Assembly: GCF_047511655.1 (NCBI RefSeq)
Contig: NC_133399.1
Coordinates: 5,521,333-5,585,332 of the forward strand
From: Castor canadensis
Lineage: Eukaryota; Chordata; Mammalia; Rodentia; Castoridae
Direction of reading: 5' to 3'
Length of the DNA: 64,000 nt
Both the position numbers and the translations under genes were made by a program. Below, in pieces: positions 26,205 through 39,065 of the stretch (its first letter is position 1; every line of letters begins with the position of its first letter). The notes below the pieces were generated by a model. That model was not told where the DNA came from, did no database searches, and saw only the letters and a program-made list of their open reading frames with translations.

Positions 26205-26435
26205 CCCAAGTCCCTGTGGTTCATGCCTGTAATCCTAGCTGCTCAGGAGACAGAGATCAGGAGGGTCTTGGTTCAAAGACCATGCTATCAAAAAATTCTT
26301 TAAACTCTATCTTAAAAATACTCATCAGAAGAAAAGGCTAGTGTTGTCACTCAAGTGGTAAGAGCATGTGGCTAGCAAACTTGAGGAACAGAGCTCAAAT
26401 CAGTGCAGTGAAAAAAACAAAAAAAGAGAATGAAG
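26205..26435 (+). repeat. Dimeric SINE, shared with the right arm
   Basis: A B1-like half (ggttcatgcctgtaatccta at about 26218) and a tRNA-like half (gctagtgttgtcactcaagtg at about 26338) end in an A-rich tail near 26410-26430. Its inverted partner is at 53205-53440, so it was in place before the duplication. Confidence 0.8.
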
Positions 26436-26518
26436 ATCCTAGCACTGGTAGCTCCTCCCTGTAAACCTAGGTAATGGGGACACTGACATAATGATGACAG
26501 TCAAAATCAACTTTGCAA

Positions 26519-29500
26519 GAACATTTCATCCAGTCTCTACACAATATACATTCTTCTCAGCAGCCCATGGAACCTTCTCCAAAATAGATCATATCCTAGG
26601 GCACAAAGCAAGCCTCAGCAAATATAGAAAATAGAAATTATACCATGCATACTATCTAATCACAATGCAAAAAAACTAGAACTCAACAACAAAAGTAAAG
26701 ATAAAAAACATGCAAATAGCTGGAAACTGAATAACTCATTACTTAATGAACAATGGGTCATTGAGGAAATAAAAGAGGAAATTAAAATATTCCTGGTAGT
26801 CAATAAAAATGAAAACACAACCTACCGGAACCTATGGAAAACAGCAAAAGCAGGCCTGAGAGGAAAGTTTATAGTCATGAGTGCATATATTAAAAAGACT
26901 GAAAGATCCCAAATCAATGACCTAATGATACATCTCAAACTCCTAGAAAAACAAGAACAAGCAAATCCCAAAACAAATATAGGAGAGAAATAATAAAAAT
27001 AAGAGCTGAAATCAATGAAATAGAAACAAAAAAAAAACATGCAAAGAATTAGTGAAATAAAAATTGGTTCTTTGAAAAAATAAACAATATCGACAGACCC
27101 CTGGCAAACCTGACTAAAATGAGGAGAGAAAAAAACCCAAATTAGTAGAATCAAGAATGCAAAAGAGGAGATAACAACAAACACCATGGAAGTCCAAGAA
27201 ATCATCAGAGACTACTTCAAGAACCTATATTCAAAGAAATTTGAAAATTTTAAAGAAATGGACAGATTTCTAGATACATATGATCATCCAAAACTGACCC
27301 AAGAGGAAATTAATCACCTGAATAGATCTATAACACAAAATGAAATGGAAGCAGCAATCAAGAGTCTCACCAAAAAGAAAAGTCCAGGACCTGATGGATT
27401 CTCTGCTGAATTCTATCAAACCTTTAAAGAAGAACTGATACCAACCCTCCATAAACTGCTCCATGAAATAGAAAGGAAAGGAAAACTGCCAAACACATTT
27501 TGTGAAACCAGAATTACACTTATCCCATAACCAAGCAAAGACACCTCCAAAAAGAAGAACTATAGGCCAATTTCCTTAATGAACATTGACACAAAAATCC
27601 TCAACAAAATACAGGCAAACCGAATTCAACAACACATCAAAAAGATTATTCACCACCACCAAGCAGGCTTCATCCCAGGAATGCAGGGGTGGTTCAACAT
27701 AAAAAAATCAATAAATGTAATAAACCACATTAACAGAAGCAAAGACAAAAACCACTTGATCATCTCAATAAATGCAGAAAAAGACTTTGATAAGATCCAA
27801 CACGATTTCATGATAAAAGCTCTAAGAAAACTAGGAATAGAAAGAAAGTACCTCAACATTATAAAAACTATATACGACAAACCTACAGCCACATTATACT
27901 TAACAGAGAAAAACTGAAACCATTCCCTTTAAAATCAGGAAGTAGACAAGGATGCCCACTATCTCCACTCCTATTCAACATAGTACTGGAATTCCTAGCC
28001 AGAGCAATTAGACAAGAAGGAATAAAATGAATACAAATAGGTAAAGAAATTGTCAAAATATCCCTATTTGCAGACGACATGATCCTATACATTAAAGACC
28101 CAAAAAACTCTACTCAGAAGCTCCTACACAACATCAATAGCTACAGCAAGGTAGCAGGATATAAAATCAACATAGAAAAATCATTAGCATTTCTATATAC
28201 TAATAATGAACAAACTGAGAAAGAATATATGAAAACAATTCCATTTACAATAGACTCAAAAAACATCAAATACCTTGGTGTAAACCTTAAAAAGGATGTG
28301 AACGACCTGTACAAGGAAAACTAAAAACTTCTGAAGAAAGAGATTGAGGAAGACTATAGAAAGTGGAGAGATCTACCATGCTTATGGATTGGTAGAATCA
28401 ACATAGTAAAAATGTCTATATTCCCAAAAGTAATCTACATGTTTAATACAATTCCCCTCAAAATTCCAATGACATTCATTAAAGAGATTGAAAAATCTAC
28501 CATGAAATTTATATGGAAACACAAGATGCCACGAATAGCCAAGGCAATACTCAGTCAAAAGAACAATGCTGGAGGTATCACAATACCTGACTTCAAACTA
28601 TATTACAAAGCAATAACAATAAAAACAGCATGGTACTGGCACAAAAGCAGACATGAAGACCAGTGGAACAGAATAGAGGACACAGATATGAAGCCACACA
28701 ACTATAACCAACTTGTCTTTGACAAAGGCACTAAAAATTACGATGGAGAAAAAGCAGCCTCTCCAACAAAAACTGCTGGGAAAACTGGTTAGCAGTCTGC
28801 AAAAAACTGAAACTGGATCCATGTATATCACCCTATACCAATATTAACTCAAAATGGATTAAGGATCTTAATATCAGACAACAAACTCTAAAGTTGATAC
28901 AGGAAAGAGTAGAAAATACTCTGGAATTAGCTGGTAGAGGTAAGAACTTTCTCAATGGAACCCCAAAAGCATAGCAACTAAGAGATAGCATAGATAAACT
29001 TCATAAAACTAGAAACTTCTGCTCATAAAAAGAAATGGTTTCTAAACTGAAGAGAACACCCACAGAGTGGGAGAAAATATTTGCCAGCTACACATCAGAC
29101 GAAGGACTGATAAACAAAATATATAGCGAACTTAAAAAACTAAATTCTCCCAAAACTATTGAACCAATAAAGAAATGGGCACGTGAACTAAACAGAACTT
29201 TCTCAAAAGAAGAAATTAAAATGGCCAAAAAACACATGAAAAAATGCTCACCATCTCTAGCAATAAAGAAAATGCAAATTAAAACCACACTAAGATTCCA
29301 CCTCACCCCTGTTAGAATAGCCATCATTAGCAACACCACCACCAACAGGTGTTGGCGAGGATGCGGGAAAAAGGAACCCTCATACACTGTTGGTGGGAAT
29401 GTACACTAGTAAAACCACTCTGAAAAAAAATTTGGAAGCTACTTAAAAAGCTAAACATTGATCTACCATTTGATCCAGCAATGCCACTCTTGGGGATATA

Positions 29501-29790
29501 CCCAAAAGACTGTGACACAGGTTACTCCAGAGTCACCTGTACACCTATGTTTATTGCAGCACTATTCACAATAGCCAAGTTATGGAAACAGCCAAGATGC
29601 CCCACTACTGACAAATGGATCAAGAAAATGTGGTATCTATACTCAATGGAATTTTATGCAGCCATGAAGAAGAACGAAATGTTATCATTCACTAGTAAAT
29701 GGATTGAATTGGAGAACATCATTCTGAGTGAGGTTAGCCTGGCCCAAAAGACCAAAAATCATATGTTTTCCCTCTTATGCGGACATTAGA
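26519..29790 (+). pseudogene. L1 ORF2 remnant (third copy)
   Basis: Open pieces at 27186-27530, 27579-27917, 28079-28324, 28412-28792, 29035-29409 and 29481-29789 are separated by stops and single-base shifts. FADD is preserved near 28067 (ttt gca gac gac). The N-terminal endonuclease half is missing by 5' truncation, so no activity is expected. Confidence 0.88.
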
Positions 29791-30262
29791 TCAAGGACCA
29801 ACACAACAAGTGGATTGAACTTTGATCACAAGATAAAAGCGAGTGCACACAAGGGAGATATGAGGATATGTAAGATACCTAAATATTTAGCTAGCATTTG
29901 TTGCCCTCAACACAGACAATCTACAGTAGATACCTTAAAAGCAACTGAGGCCAATAGGAAAAGGGGACCAGGAACTAGAGAAAAGGTGAGATCAAAAAGA
30001 ATTAACCTAGAAGGTAACACACACGCACAGGAAATTAATGTGAGTCAACTCCCTGTATAGCTATCCTTATCTCAACCAGCAAAAACCCTTGTTCCTTCCT
30101 ATTATGGCTTATACTCTCTCTATAACAAAATTAGGGATAAGGGCAAAATAGTTTCTGCCGGGTATCGAGGGGGTGGGGGGAGAGTGAGGGTGCGGTGGTG
30201 TGGTAAGGGAGGGGGTGGGGGCACGTGGGAGAAATGACCCAAGCATTGTATGCACATATGAA
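26519..30262 (+). mobile_element. 5'-truncated L1 (third copy)
   Basis: Starts inside the ORF2 endonuclease region (TFHP-like sequence at 26522) and runs through RT, the C-terminal Cys/His motif, 3'UTR and G-rich tract (30168-30230) to an A-rich tail at about 30262. The right arm has an empty site at about 53110-53150, so it is left-arm specific. Target duplications could not be defined with confidence. It is antisense to the left KZNF gene. Confidence 0.92.
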
Positions 30263-30264
30263 TA

Positions 30265-31400
30265 AAAAAGAATTGCTTACAAGGCCCCATTTATAAAGTA
30301 AACAGAGCAAGAGACTCAAGATATGGTTCTGGCGGTTTTGCTCTGCAGTGTAAATGCAAAACTACAATTTCAAACCTCAGTCTCCAAAAATAACACAAGA
30401 AACAAGGACACAAGACCATGATGACCATAGAATACTGTTCTTTCCAATTTCCATGTCTGTCCACTCCCACCTTATTTCTTCTCCTGTTTTCTCCTCTCTT
30501 TGAGAGCAAATTTCCCTTTTGCCTAGAGATGTGTGCATACTGTACTTTTGGGGTTTTCCCCCTAGAATAATTCTCTTAAATCATGGTCTAAGTTAATCAT
30601 GATTTCATCATAAAAGAATATTCTAGAAACAACCTGTGGAAATTAACATTTAAGTCAGAAAGGAAAAATTGTGTCCCCTCCACTCAGCAGCCAACCACGT
30701 GCACATGAATCTGACAATGTGCGGGAGTCATGGAAATATAGGGACTGATTAGCAGCATAGAGAAGCACTGCATTGAGGGGAAGTGCATAGAGTTTAGTTC
30801 AGGCTTCCCTAGAACCTGATGGACTAAAAGAGAAGTCAATTCCCAGTGAGGATTTACGGGACACTGCACAGGGAGCGCCCTGTCCTGGCACAAACACCAC
30901 AAATACTCAGGAGGCTCCCCAGCCACCTCAGTCCATGGAACAAGAATTTGCAGATTAGTTTCCCAGCAGGGCTGTGGACTGTGATGAAGTTGCCTCACAG
31001 GGACACAGATGGAGCCCAAGGCTCCAGGTCCACCGCCACTCTCCCGTGGCCCACGAACTAAAGGCTCCAACACGTGATCAGGGAGCAGACTCCAGGACAG
31101 ACAGGGCCCAGTCAAAACCACCACAGCTTCTGGATCCAACAGTTCCTCCACCCAGCACTGCAGATGCCCAACCGCCCTCTCGCCATTTCTGGCTTGTGAG
31201 TGTCCAGGTGACCTCCGTATGGTCCTGCAGTCAGAAGATTTCACAAAGGTGCTGGAGCTCTGTAGCCTCAGAAATGGCAGCAGGCTTGTGGTAAATATGG
31301 TGATAATGAGGAAGGAAACGTGAACCATCTACCATTGTTGCTCCTCATTGGACAGGTGGTGCAGGCGATTAAACAGCCACTCTGATTGGCTAATGGATAA
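30265..31400 (-). promoter_or_regulatory. KZNF promoter/first-exon block E (left copy), splice donor changed to GC
   Basis: On the minus strand a CCAAT-containing region (ATTGG on plus near 31355 and 31385) leads into a segment resembling KZNF 5' exons: 'cttctgactgcaggaccat', then 'ggtcacctggacactcacaa', then 'gccagaaatg' with ATG at 31186-31184. The next bases are GCGAGA, where the right-arm copy has GTGAGA, so the donor is GC or lost. The region is relatively CpG-rich. In mammalian KZNFs the first exon commonly ends at or just after the start codon. A tRNA-like SINE half lies at about 30318-30400. Activity is not shown. Confidence 0.6.
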
Positions 31401-32199
31401 AGGGCCAACCCCCAAGCTCTTGACTGATGGGATCAGGTAGTGGAGGGGGGAGATGCTAAACTGGTGACTTGAAAGGACAGACTCCAGCAGTCCTTGCCAA
31501 TCAGCCTTCCTTTGTTATATGTTTTAGTTTGTGGGATAACAACTTTCAGGAAAACTTGCCCTGGCCTTCTGGACCTAGCATGTGCCTCTTTATCATACTC
31601 ACTGTGATCTTCTTGAATACTATTCCTGAAAATGGGACAACAGGTTTACTCAGAGAATTCTAGATTCAATATTCCTTGGAGAAAATTTATCATGTCTGTT
31701 AAGGAGGGGAGACTCAGCTAGGCTAGGACACAGGAAGTCCATGTTGGACTGATGGTCAAACTCTGGAAAGTGGAATGAATCAGATGGCCAGGGATTCCTC
31801 AGACCTCATTTTTCAATCTAATCATTTGCACCCAAGAAAATAAAAACACATTGCCAAAAAAACCAATTTATTTATTTCATGTATGAACCCCCACCTCATA
31901 AAGAACCAGATAAAATAGACTGGAAATATGGTTCAAGCAGTTGAGCACCTGCTCTGTAAATGCTAAGCTATGAGTTCAAACTTCAGTCCCCCAAAATAAA
32001 ACAAGGAAACAAACAAGACTAAGAGGATCATAGGAGAAAACTGATTTTGCCAATCTCTATATCTGTCTATACCCAAATTCTTTCTTCTCCTGTTTTTTCC
32101 TCTATTTCAGAGTAAACCAACTTTCTTTCTTAAAATCACAGTCTAAGTTAATCAGCATTTCATTATAGAAAAATATAGAAACTACCTGAGGACAATTAA

Positions 32200-32890
32200 C
32201 ATTTAAGTCAGGAAGGACAAAAAGCATCCAGTCACTCAGAAGCCAAACATAGGCTCATGTAGTTCTGCATTTCCAAAGAACCTGACAATGTGCAGAATTT
32301 GTGGAAATTTAGGGACTTATTGGCAGCACTAAGAAGCCCTGGATTTAGGACACAGATAGACATAGACATAGAGTTTAGCCCATGCTTCCCTTAAACCTGA
32401 AGGTCTCGAAGGGAAGCCAGGTCACAGTAAGAAGTTACAGGGACACTGCACAGGAGGGCCTTGGCCCAGCACAAACTGCATAAGTACACGCTGGCATCCT
32501 CAGCCACCTCAGTTGGTCAGATAGGGATTTGAAGGCAGAAACTCCCAGTAGGGCTATGAGCTGGAAGGAAGTTGTCTCACAGAGACCTAGGACTGGGATA
32601 AAGGTCCCAGTCCACCACCACCACCCTAAGGACCCAACAATGTGATCATGGCACAGTTTGTGTAACTCAAAAGGCAGGGCCTGGTCAAAATCACCACTGC
32701 TTCTAGTTCCAACAGTCACTCCACCCAGCATGGCAGATGCCCAGTCGCTGTGTCAGCATTTGCCTCTTGTGATGCTTCCAGGTGACTTCCCTATGGTCAT
32801 GCAGTCACAAGATTTCACACAGCTGCTGGAGCTGGGAAACCTGACAATTCTCCAGCTGACACATGCAAATAAGGCAATAATATGGTAGGC
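32200..32890 (-). pseudogene. Degenerate KZNF first-exon block E'
   Basis: Direct-orientation relative of block E at 30660-31300. On the minus strand it has 'cttgtgactgcatgaccat', 'agtcacctggaagcatcaca' and 'gaggcaaatg' with ATG at 32759-32757, but the donor is CTGACA instead of GTGA. It is therefore unlikely to act as a spliced first exon. It exists only in the left arm. Confidence 0.6.
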
Positions 32891-33107
32891 AACCTAGACC
32901 TCCTACCATTGTCTCCAAAAAAGCTGAGATTATAGGTGGGAGCCACCAGTCCCTGTTTCAAGTTCCCATTTCATTGTGCTTTTCCTGTATTCCACTATTC
33001 CACTTTGTTTTTACTATTAGAATATCAAATATATATTTTTACTATTTTTTACATGTAATGTTCTTTCACTTTGCAATATATATTTTCAGTTTATGTTAAT
33101 GCAGTTT

Positions 33108-33108
<1 letters not shown>

Positions 33109-33135
<27 letters not shown>
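33109..33135 (+). repeat. GT microsatellite
   Basis: About 13 uninterrupted GT units followed by ATAT. Simple sequence; likely length-variable. Confidence 0.95.
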
Positions 33136-33138
<3 letters not shown>

Positions 33139-34839
33139 TACTTTGGATTTAGCCCAAGACTTTGTAATTGGTAGGAAAGCTGTCCAGTGGTGAGCTGCAC
33201 CCCTATGTATTTTTATTTTGAGACAGAATCTCACTAAATAACCCTTTATGGCATCCAATTGATAATCTTTGTACAACATCCTCCCCAGTGGCTTGGATTT
33301 TAATTGTATGGCAATGCAACTGAGTACTTCATCAACATTTTTGTGATTCTCACATTTGAACATTGGCCTAGAACTTCCTCAGAAGACATATCAAAGGCCT
33401 GCTGTACACTTTCAAATAACAGGAGACAGGGTAAGAATCAATGCAGGTATCATGGAATGATCGAGTGTCTTCCCTTCCATACTCTATTCAGTTTCAATCA
33501 TTCATCATTTCCCTCTCAGCAACTGTAAGTATCCAGTACTTACATATTTATATATGATAACAGATGTGAATAAATGATTTGCAGACTGGAGGCATGGCTC
33601 AAGTGTTAGAACATGTGCCTAGCAAATTTGAATCCCTAACTTTAAACCCCAGTATGCCTAAGGGAAAGAAAGGATTTAGTGTATCTTCATTTGATTCTTT
33701 TCAGTACTCTTTCTTTCTGGGATCTTTTTTTGTAACCACCTTTTCCTTCTCCCCAAAAACTTATTGCAATTATTGCAATACTAGTGCACATGTGATATAG
33801 TCTGTAAATAATATTTAATTTTCATTCTATCATTCAGAATGAATAATGTCAATTGCTTTAGGAAGAGGTGTTTAGCCATAGAGAGCTGACAAAAGAGAAT
33901 ATTCTCAAAATCCAAGCCATCTCTTAAATTTGAGGAGGAGGTGTGTCTTAAGAAGTAGAGCACCTGTTTACCAGTTCCAAGTCCTTAGTTAAAAACCCAA
34001 CCCAAATGTGTAATACATCTTTTTGGTAGCATTAAAGAGATGCTGAAAATTATCAATTATAAGATGATTTTGTAAAGAATGGCAAAAATGAAATGCCTGA
34101 AATCACAGTTTCAGATGCAATGCAAAAAAGGGAGTTCATTTTTTGTAAACTTTGATGCTCATGAGAACAAGGATAAAATAGTAACTCATAAATATCATAG
34201 TGTGTGCTGGATTGTGGTGGCTGATGCCTGCCAACTCATCTACTCTAGAGACAAATATTGGTAGGGTCATGGTTTGAGACCAACCTGGGCAAAAAGTTAG
34301 TGCAACATCATCTCAGACAGTAACTCTGTATGGAGGTATTTGCAAATAATTCCACCTATGTGGGAGTTATCTGTAGAAAGATTATAGATATGAGGCAGCC
34401 ATAGTCAAAATGGGAGGCACTACATAAAAAATAACTAAAATGGCACTAAGTAACTTGGGAGCCTTGCTTGAGCTCCAAATGTCCATGTCCATGGTCAAAA
34501 CTGTGTGACAGAGCCTGTCAGGACAGAGCAAAACAGGGAAGGATCTTGTCCTTGGGACCTTGTCACAGACTTCAACTACTGTTGGGCAGTTGGGTGGGTG
34601 CAGTGGAGTGGACATGTGTGGGGTAGAAGAATGCCTAGCAGAACCTCAGAGTTTTCCTTGCTTGACACAGTGCTCCAGTTTAGTCAGCGAGCAAGGGGTG
34701 CAATCAGCTTTTTTTCTGAGCAGTCTGTTAATAAACTTCCCTCCTTGTCCAAGGACAAAATATAAAGAAAAACAAAGAAACATGGATTCTATTCTCTATA
34801 TCATCAATAATGATCCAACTGCATTTTGAAATTAAAAAG

Positions 34840-36290
34840 ACAACAAAACAAGAAAAATACCACACCTTAATGTGTTCAATATCAGGGCTATTGAACACAA
34901 AAAAATGTAATTAAAACATAAATCCTGCTTAATACTAGACAAAATTAAAGGATATTTGTCATTCCAACATTTCACAAAGAACACAGTAAATAAGCACATA
35001 TCCAGGAAAGATCAAGTGATAAATTCATATACCATCAAATTTAACTAACAATTTTATTTCATCCAAGTATCCATAAAAGATTTTTTCCAATTCTGAATAA
35101 AATTTATGAAACTTGCATGCTAAGGCATCATTCCATCATTAAAATCTTACAGGCAAAAAAGCACAAAAAATTCCTAACTGCTTAAGTAAACTGAAATTTC
35201 AAAGAAAAAAATTCTAAAAAAGAAATAAAAGGAAAGCTGCTCAAGGATGCAGACTGTTGAGTCTACACTACATGAGGAGAAGGTTGTACACATTTTTAAA
35301 CTTAAAGCCCACAGTCTCTGTGCAGATTCAGCCCATGGTGGCTCACTTCAAGGAAGGGAGTGAGAGGAACCTACAAAAGGAGGAAATTTCACTCGGGAGC
35401 CTACCACACACAATTTTTCCCACTTACACAATGAAATGGCTCAGTACGACAATGGCTCATTTGGAAAGGTGTCAAACTCTTATCCAGAGCCAATTCAATA
35501 TTAAGAGCTGTGCTGTCCTTTCCCAGCATTGCTAAACTCAAATGAATTCCACAGCACTAATGGGCATTCCATGTTTTAATTCTGAGTACAGTCTGGAATG
35601 CAGAACTGCAGACATTTGATAAGTTTAGCACTGAGTCCCAAGACACTGGCAGCACTGTAGGTTCCAGTTTCATGTGTATCTGCTCTGTAGGGTCACCATT
35701 CCCCATTTTTTGTGGTACTGGGGTTGGAATCCAGGGCCTCACACTTGCTAGGTATGTGCTGTATCATGGGAGCCACTCTAAAAGCCCTTCCTTATGTTCA
35801 GGATTTTTGAGATAGTTTCTTGCTAATTGTTTGCTCAGGCTGGCTAATTTTCCCAGGGCTGCCTTCAAAGCATGAGCCTCCTGATCTCTACTTTCTAGAT
35901 AGGATTGCAGGAGTGAGTCACTAGTGCAGAGCACCATTTCTTATCTTGAAGATATCTGGTGATGGCACTGTGCACCATCTTACCAGTACCATAAAACACT
36001 ACTTAAAAAAGACAAAGGACAAACAACCAAAGATGCTCCTATGGCTCAGGACATTCTGAGTTTTACTTACTCTGTAGCAGAACCTGGGACCAAGAGCAGC
36101 ACAAATGAACTCTGAAATTAATAAGCCAATTTATCCAGGAGGCACATCCCAAAGGTGTATTTTTCCCCTCTGTCCAAGACAGACATTCTCAATTGTCACA
36201 AACTACATTGTTACTAGACTAATGACCTGAATGTAATTGCAAACAGTTGAAAATTTACCCAGGATTACCCAAGTAATCCTTGTGAGCACT
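34840..36290. other. Left-arm intron sequence with a shared dimeric SINE
   Basis: Pairs inverted with 50720-51930. A minus-strand dimeric SINE lies at about 35695-35935 (partner 51065-51300). The part at 35940-36290 is also similar in direct orientation to 7430-7740, showing an older tandem duplication within the arm. No gene recognised. Confidence 0.6.
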
Positions 36291-37700
36291 GGTGATTAAA
36301 GACCACCACCCCACCATTTTTCCTATTCTCGTCACACTTAGATGTTCTTCCCTTTAAAATCTATAACAAGGTAAGTACAAACTATCAATTTCCACACTTT
36401 ATGCCTCAAAATCAATAGCTTAATTGAGCTGTGTCATCTCTGACCAAGTCCAATAAGAACCAGCAAATGACACCTCCTTTACTGACACTCTAAGGACTGG
36501 CTGGCCTCAAAGAAAAATGTTCTATGTAGGAGCACATGGTGTCTTTCCATCATCCTTTATCTCCGACTTTATTTCTCCCCCATGTTTGGTCCTCCCTATA
36601 ATACATAGACCTGCTCTGTTTCATCCTTAAGATCCTGCAGGTATTGCAGTTGCTGCCATCCCAACAAAGTGACTTCCTTTCACTGTGCTCATGTCTTACC
36701 TTAATCTGCACCTCATTTGTGACAATACTGTCTACACATAGGCCAAGTCAACATCAATTATGTAAGAGAGAGCAACAATTTCATACCCTAAACTCTCCCC
36801 AAATCTATACTTCACCTTGAACACCAAATGCATATGTAATCATTTTTCAGTGAGTTGGGCAAGGCAGGGTTAACTGTAAATTTAGGGATTTATTACACCC
36901 ATAAAAAGTAATTGGTTGGGAGACTGACCCTGGATTTGAGACTTCAAATATTTATATTACTCTAGTTTTCAAACATTTATAATATTCAGGTCAATCAAAT
37001 ATATCTACACATTGTGAGGTGCAGGGAACCAAGGACCACAGATCATGCTGCACAGGAACCCATGACTTTCTGCCATCTCCACATTCTGTAGAGGCATGAG
37101 CTCTAATTCAGAGCTCCCTGAGAGCCTTCTGGGTCTGGGACAGGTCAAAAGTAGGTAGCTGACAGAATGATTGGCTTAAACCCATACACCGAGCCCCAAC
37201 CCAGGAAAAGAGAAGACCAAGTGACAAATGACTGGTGCAAGCTTCAGGGCTGTGGTGGAGAGGGCCAGTTCCAACACAGACATTAAGACCAGTGTCAAAC
37301 CCGTGGTCCTGCCCAGTCTGGGAAAGCAGATCAGAAACTCACCATTTCCTGCTCCTGTGGTGCCCAGTTCTGGCACATTACCAGCAGCAAAAGCAATGCA
37401 CAGTGAGAAATTGAGTCACAGAAGTGGGTCTCAGAAGCACAGAGTGATCCAGACAATGATGCACCAGGAAATGAATTTTCTGTGTTAAGCAGTGGGGCCA
37501 CTGTCTGATGGCCTCTGATTGATCATTCTGTACAGTTTGCTTCTTGGAGCACTTCTTATTGGCTTCTGATCCAAGATCACTAAGGTTAGAAGGGATTCTT
37601 TTCCTGGTAGATTGCCAGGACCAAATACCTGTTTCCAGCTATAGCCTTTAGCAGGTGAGGTCTCCTTTCTGGTTCCTATTCAGCCCAGCCTGGTGATTCA
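36290..37700 (-). promoter_or_regulatory. KZNF promoter/first-exon block B (left copy), ATG followed by GTGAGT
   Basis: On the minus strand the segment 'gtgccagaactgggcaccac', then 'aggagcaggaaatg' places ATG at 37345-37343, directly followed by a strong GTGAGT donor at 37342. The KRAB-A exon at 4160 starts in phase 0, so splicing would give MEPLTFEDV. An ATTGG (CCAAT) element lies upstream at about 37556. The intron would be about 33 kb, swollen by L1s. The right copy (ATG at 49599) is about 90% identical in this area. This is the best first-exon candidate for the left gene; transcription is inference. Confidence 0.65.
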
Positions 37701-38004
37701 TTGTAATTAAGCAGAACTTCCCCCTGAATTTTCATGATTGGAACTGCTTTTTGCACTTTGAAATTGGGTCAGCAGTCTGTCGAAGGATTTCCACAATCAG
37801 TGTCCATGGATATACCACCTGATTTCACAGAAAAAGCATGAGGTACACCAGAGCAAACACTATTCCTATTACACTTTCATGATCCACTCAACCATTACAA
37901 CTTCTGTCATGCTCCCCCATATTTCCAAATTCTCAAAAATTTGCCTCAGCAATGGTTACCAGAATTAATCAGTTCAAACAAAGCAACACTAAAGTAGGTG
38001 GATT

Positions 38005-38090
38005 ATTTTGAAGGGGGTGGTAGTGGTGCTTGAACTCAAGGCCTCACACCTGCTAGGCTGGTATTCTATCACTTAAGTCACTCCACAAGA
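38005..38090 (-). repeat. tRNA-like SINE half, shared with the right arm
   Basis: Minus-strand segment (gcttgaactcaaggcctcac, then cacttaagtcactcc). The inverted partner is at about 48850-48940. Confidence 0.75.
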
Positions 38091-38229
38091 CCTCCCAATT
38101 TCTTTGAACTCTTGTTTCCTCCCTTTAAAAGCAAACTCTTCTTTGTAATGATTGGGGTGCCTGCATACCTTAATTTTGGGGAAATCCTCTAATGTAATAC
38201 ATAAACAAAAATCATGTCCTGCATTAATC

Positions 38230-39065
38230 ATGATGTCATTATAAAATGAGAATCAGTCTGAGGACAGTAACAGGTATGTGCAAGTGTGGGCCAAGTACCC
38301 CCTCCCCTGAAAGATCAACCATGTATGCATGTGGTCACTCATTTCCAATGATTCTGGCAATGTGGGGGATACACAGACATTCAGGGATTAGTGGCAGCAT
38401 TAAGAATATTGGACCTCAGAGGACAGTTTCTGGATTTAAGTCTTGTTTACTCTGAACCTGGAAGTCACATGGGAAATGCAGAAACTCACCTTAGATGAAG
38501 ATCAGAGAGTATACACTGCATTGCAATGCTCCTTCCAAACACAAACTAAATAAACAAGCCTATGTGACCAATGCATACCCTGCCAACACCACATAGACTG
38601 GGAGACTCATATTTGGAGTGGTGTTGTCCAACAAGGACTGTGGACTAGGATGAATCACTTCACAGGGACAGTCCAGAGGATTCAAACAGTTCATGACTCC
38701 CTGCATGGCCCCACCCTGCAGGTTTCTGTGGCCCAAAGACTGAGTGGCATCAAAAGGATCAATCCATCCGTTGAGAACATGACTGTGGCCCTCTTTGCCC
38801 AAATGCAGGGCCTGGACATGCTGTCACCATTTGTAGCTCCTGTTGCAGTCAGGTGTCCTCTAAGGTTTTACACTCAGTGTCAATCACTCAGCTGCCAAAC
38901 TGATGGTTCTGAGAAGACTGTCATCAGTGGACACTGGGCAACTTGACACATAGCTTGATGCCCCATTGTGCATCTTGGATCACTTACATTGGCACTCACT
39001 ATTGGTACACAAAATAGTGTACCAATATGGTACCAATAGGGTAGAAACTGGCTATCTGATTGGTT
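38230..39065 (-). promoter_or_regulatory. KZNF promoter/first-exon block D (left copy), ATG followed by GTGACA
   Basis: On the minus strand 'gaggacacctgactgcaaca', then 'ggagctacaaatg' gives ATG at 38830-38828 followed by a GTGACA donor. The layout matches blocks B and E. Upstream are five CCAAT/ATTGG motifs at 38988, 39001, 39022, 39033 and 39059, candidate NF-Y sites. It would be the most distal start for the left KZNF gene. The right partner is at 47880-48700. Confidence 0.6.

Larger units (their letters stand above)
31300..34840. other. Left-arm-only segment with degenerate block E' and old SINEs
   Basis: About 3.5 kb lacking in the right arm, where a short L1 fragment (51935-52020) sits instead. 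It holds tRNA-like SINE halves at about 31925-32010, 33590-33660 and 33950-34010, a B1-like piece at 34205-34310, a 7SL-like end near 32900-32960 and a GT microsatellite at 33109. Block E' is listed separately. No gene recognised. Confidence 0.55.

Noticed and set aside
30684-31328. A 214-codon minus-strand open frame over block E
   Set aside because: It covers the promoter/first-exon-like region, shows no domain and is not kept open in the right-arm copy (52060-52760).
33590-33660. tRNA gene
   Set aside because: Box A and B-like sequence is part of a SINE with no foldable cloverleaf; other tRNA-like halves in the window are the same.
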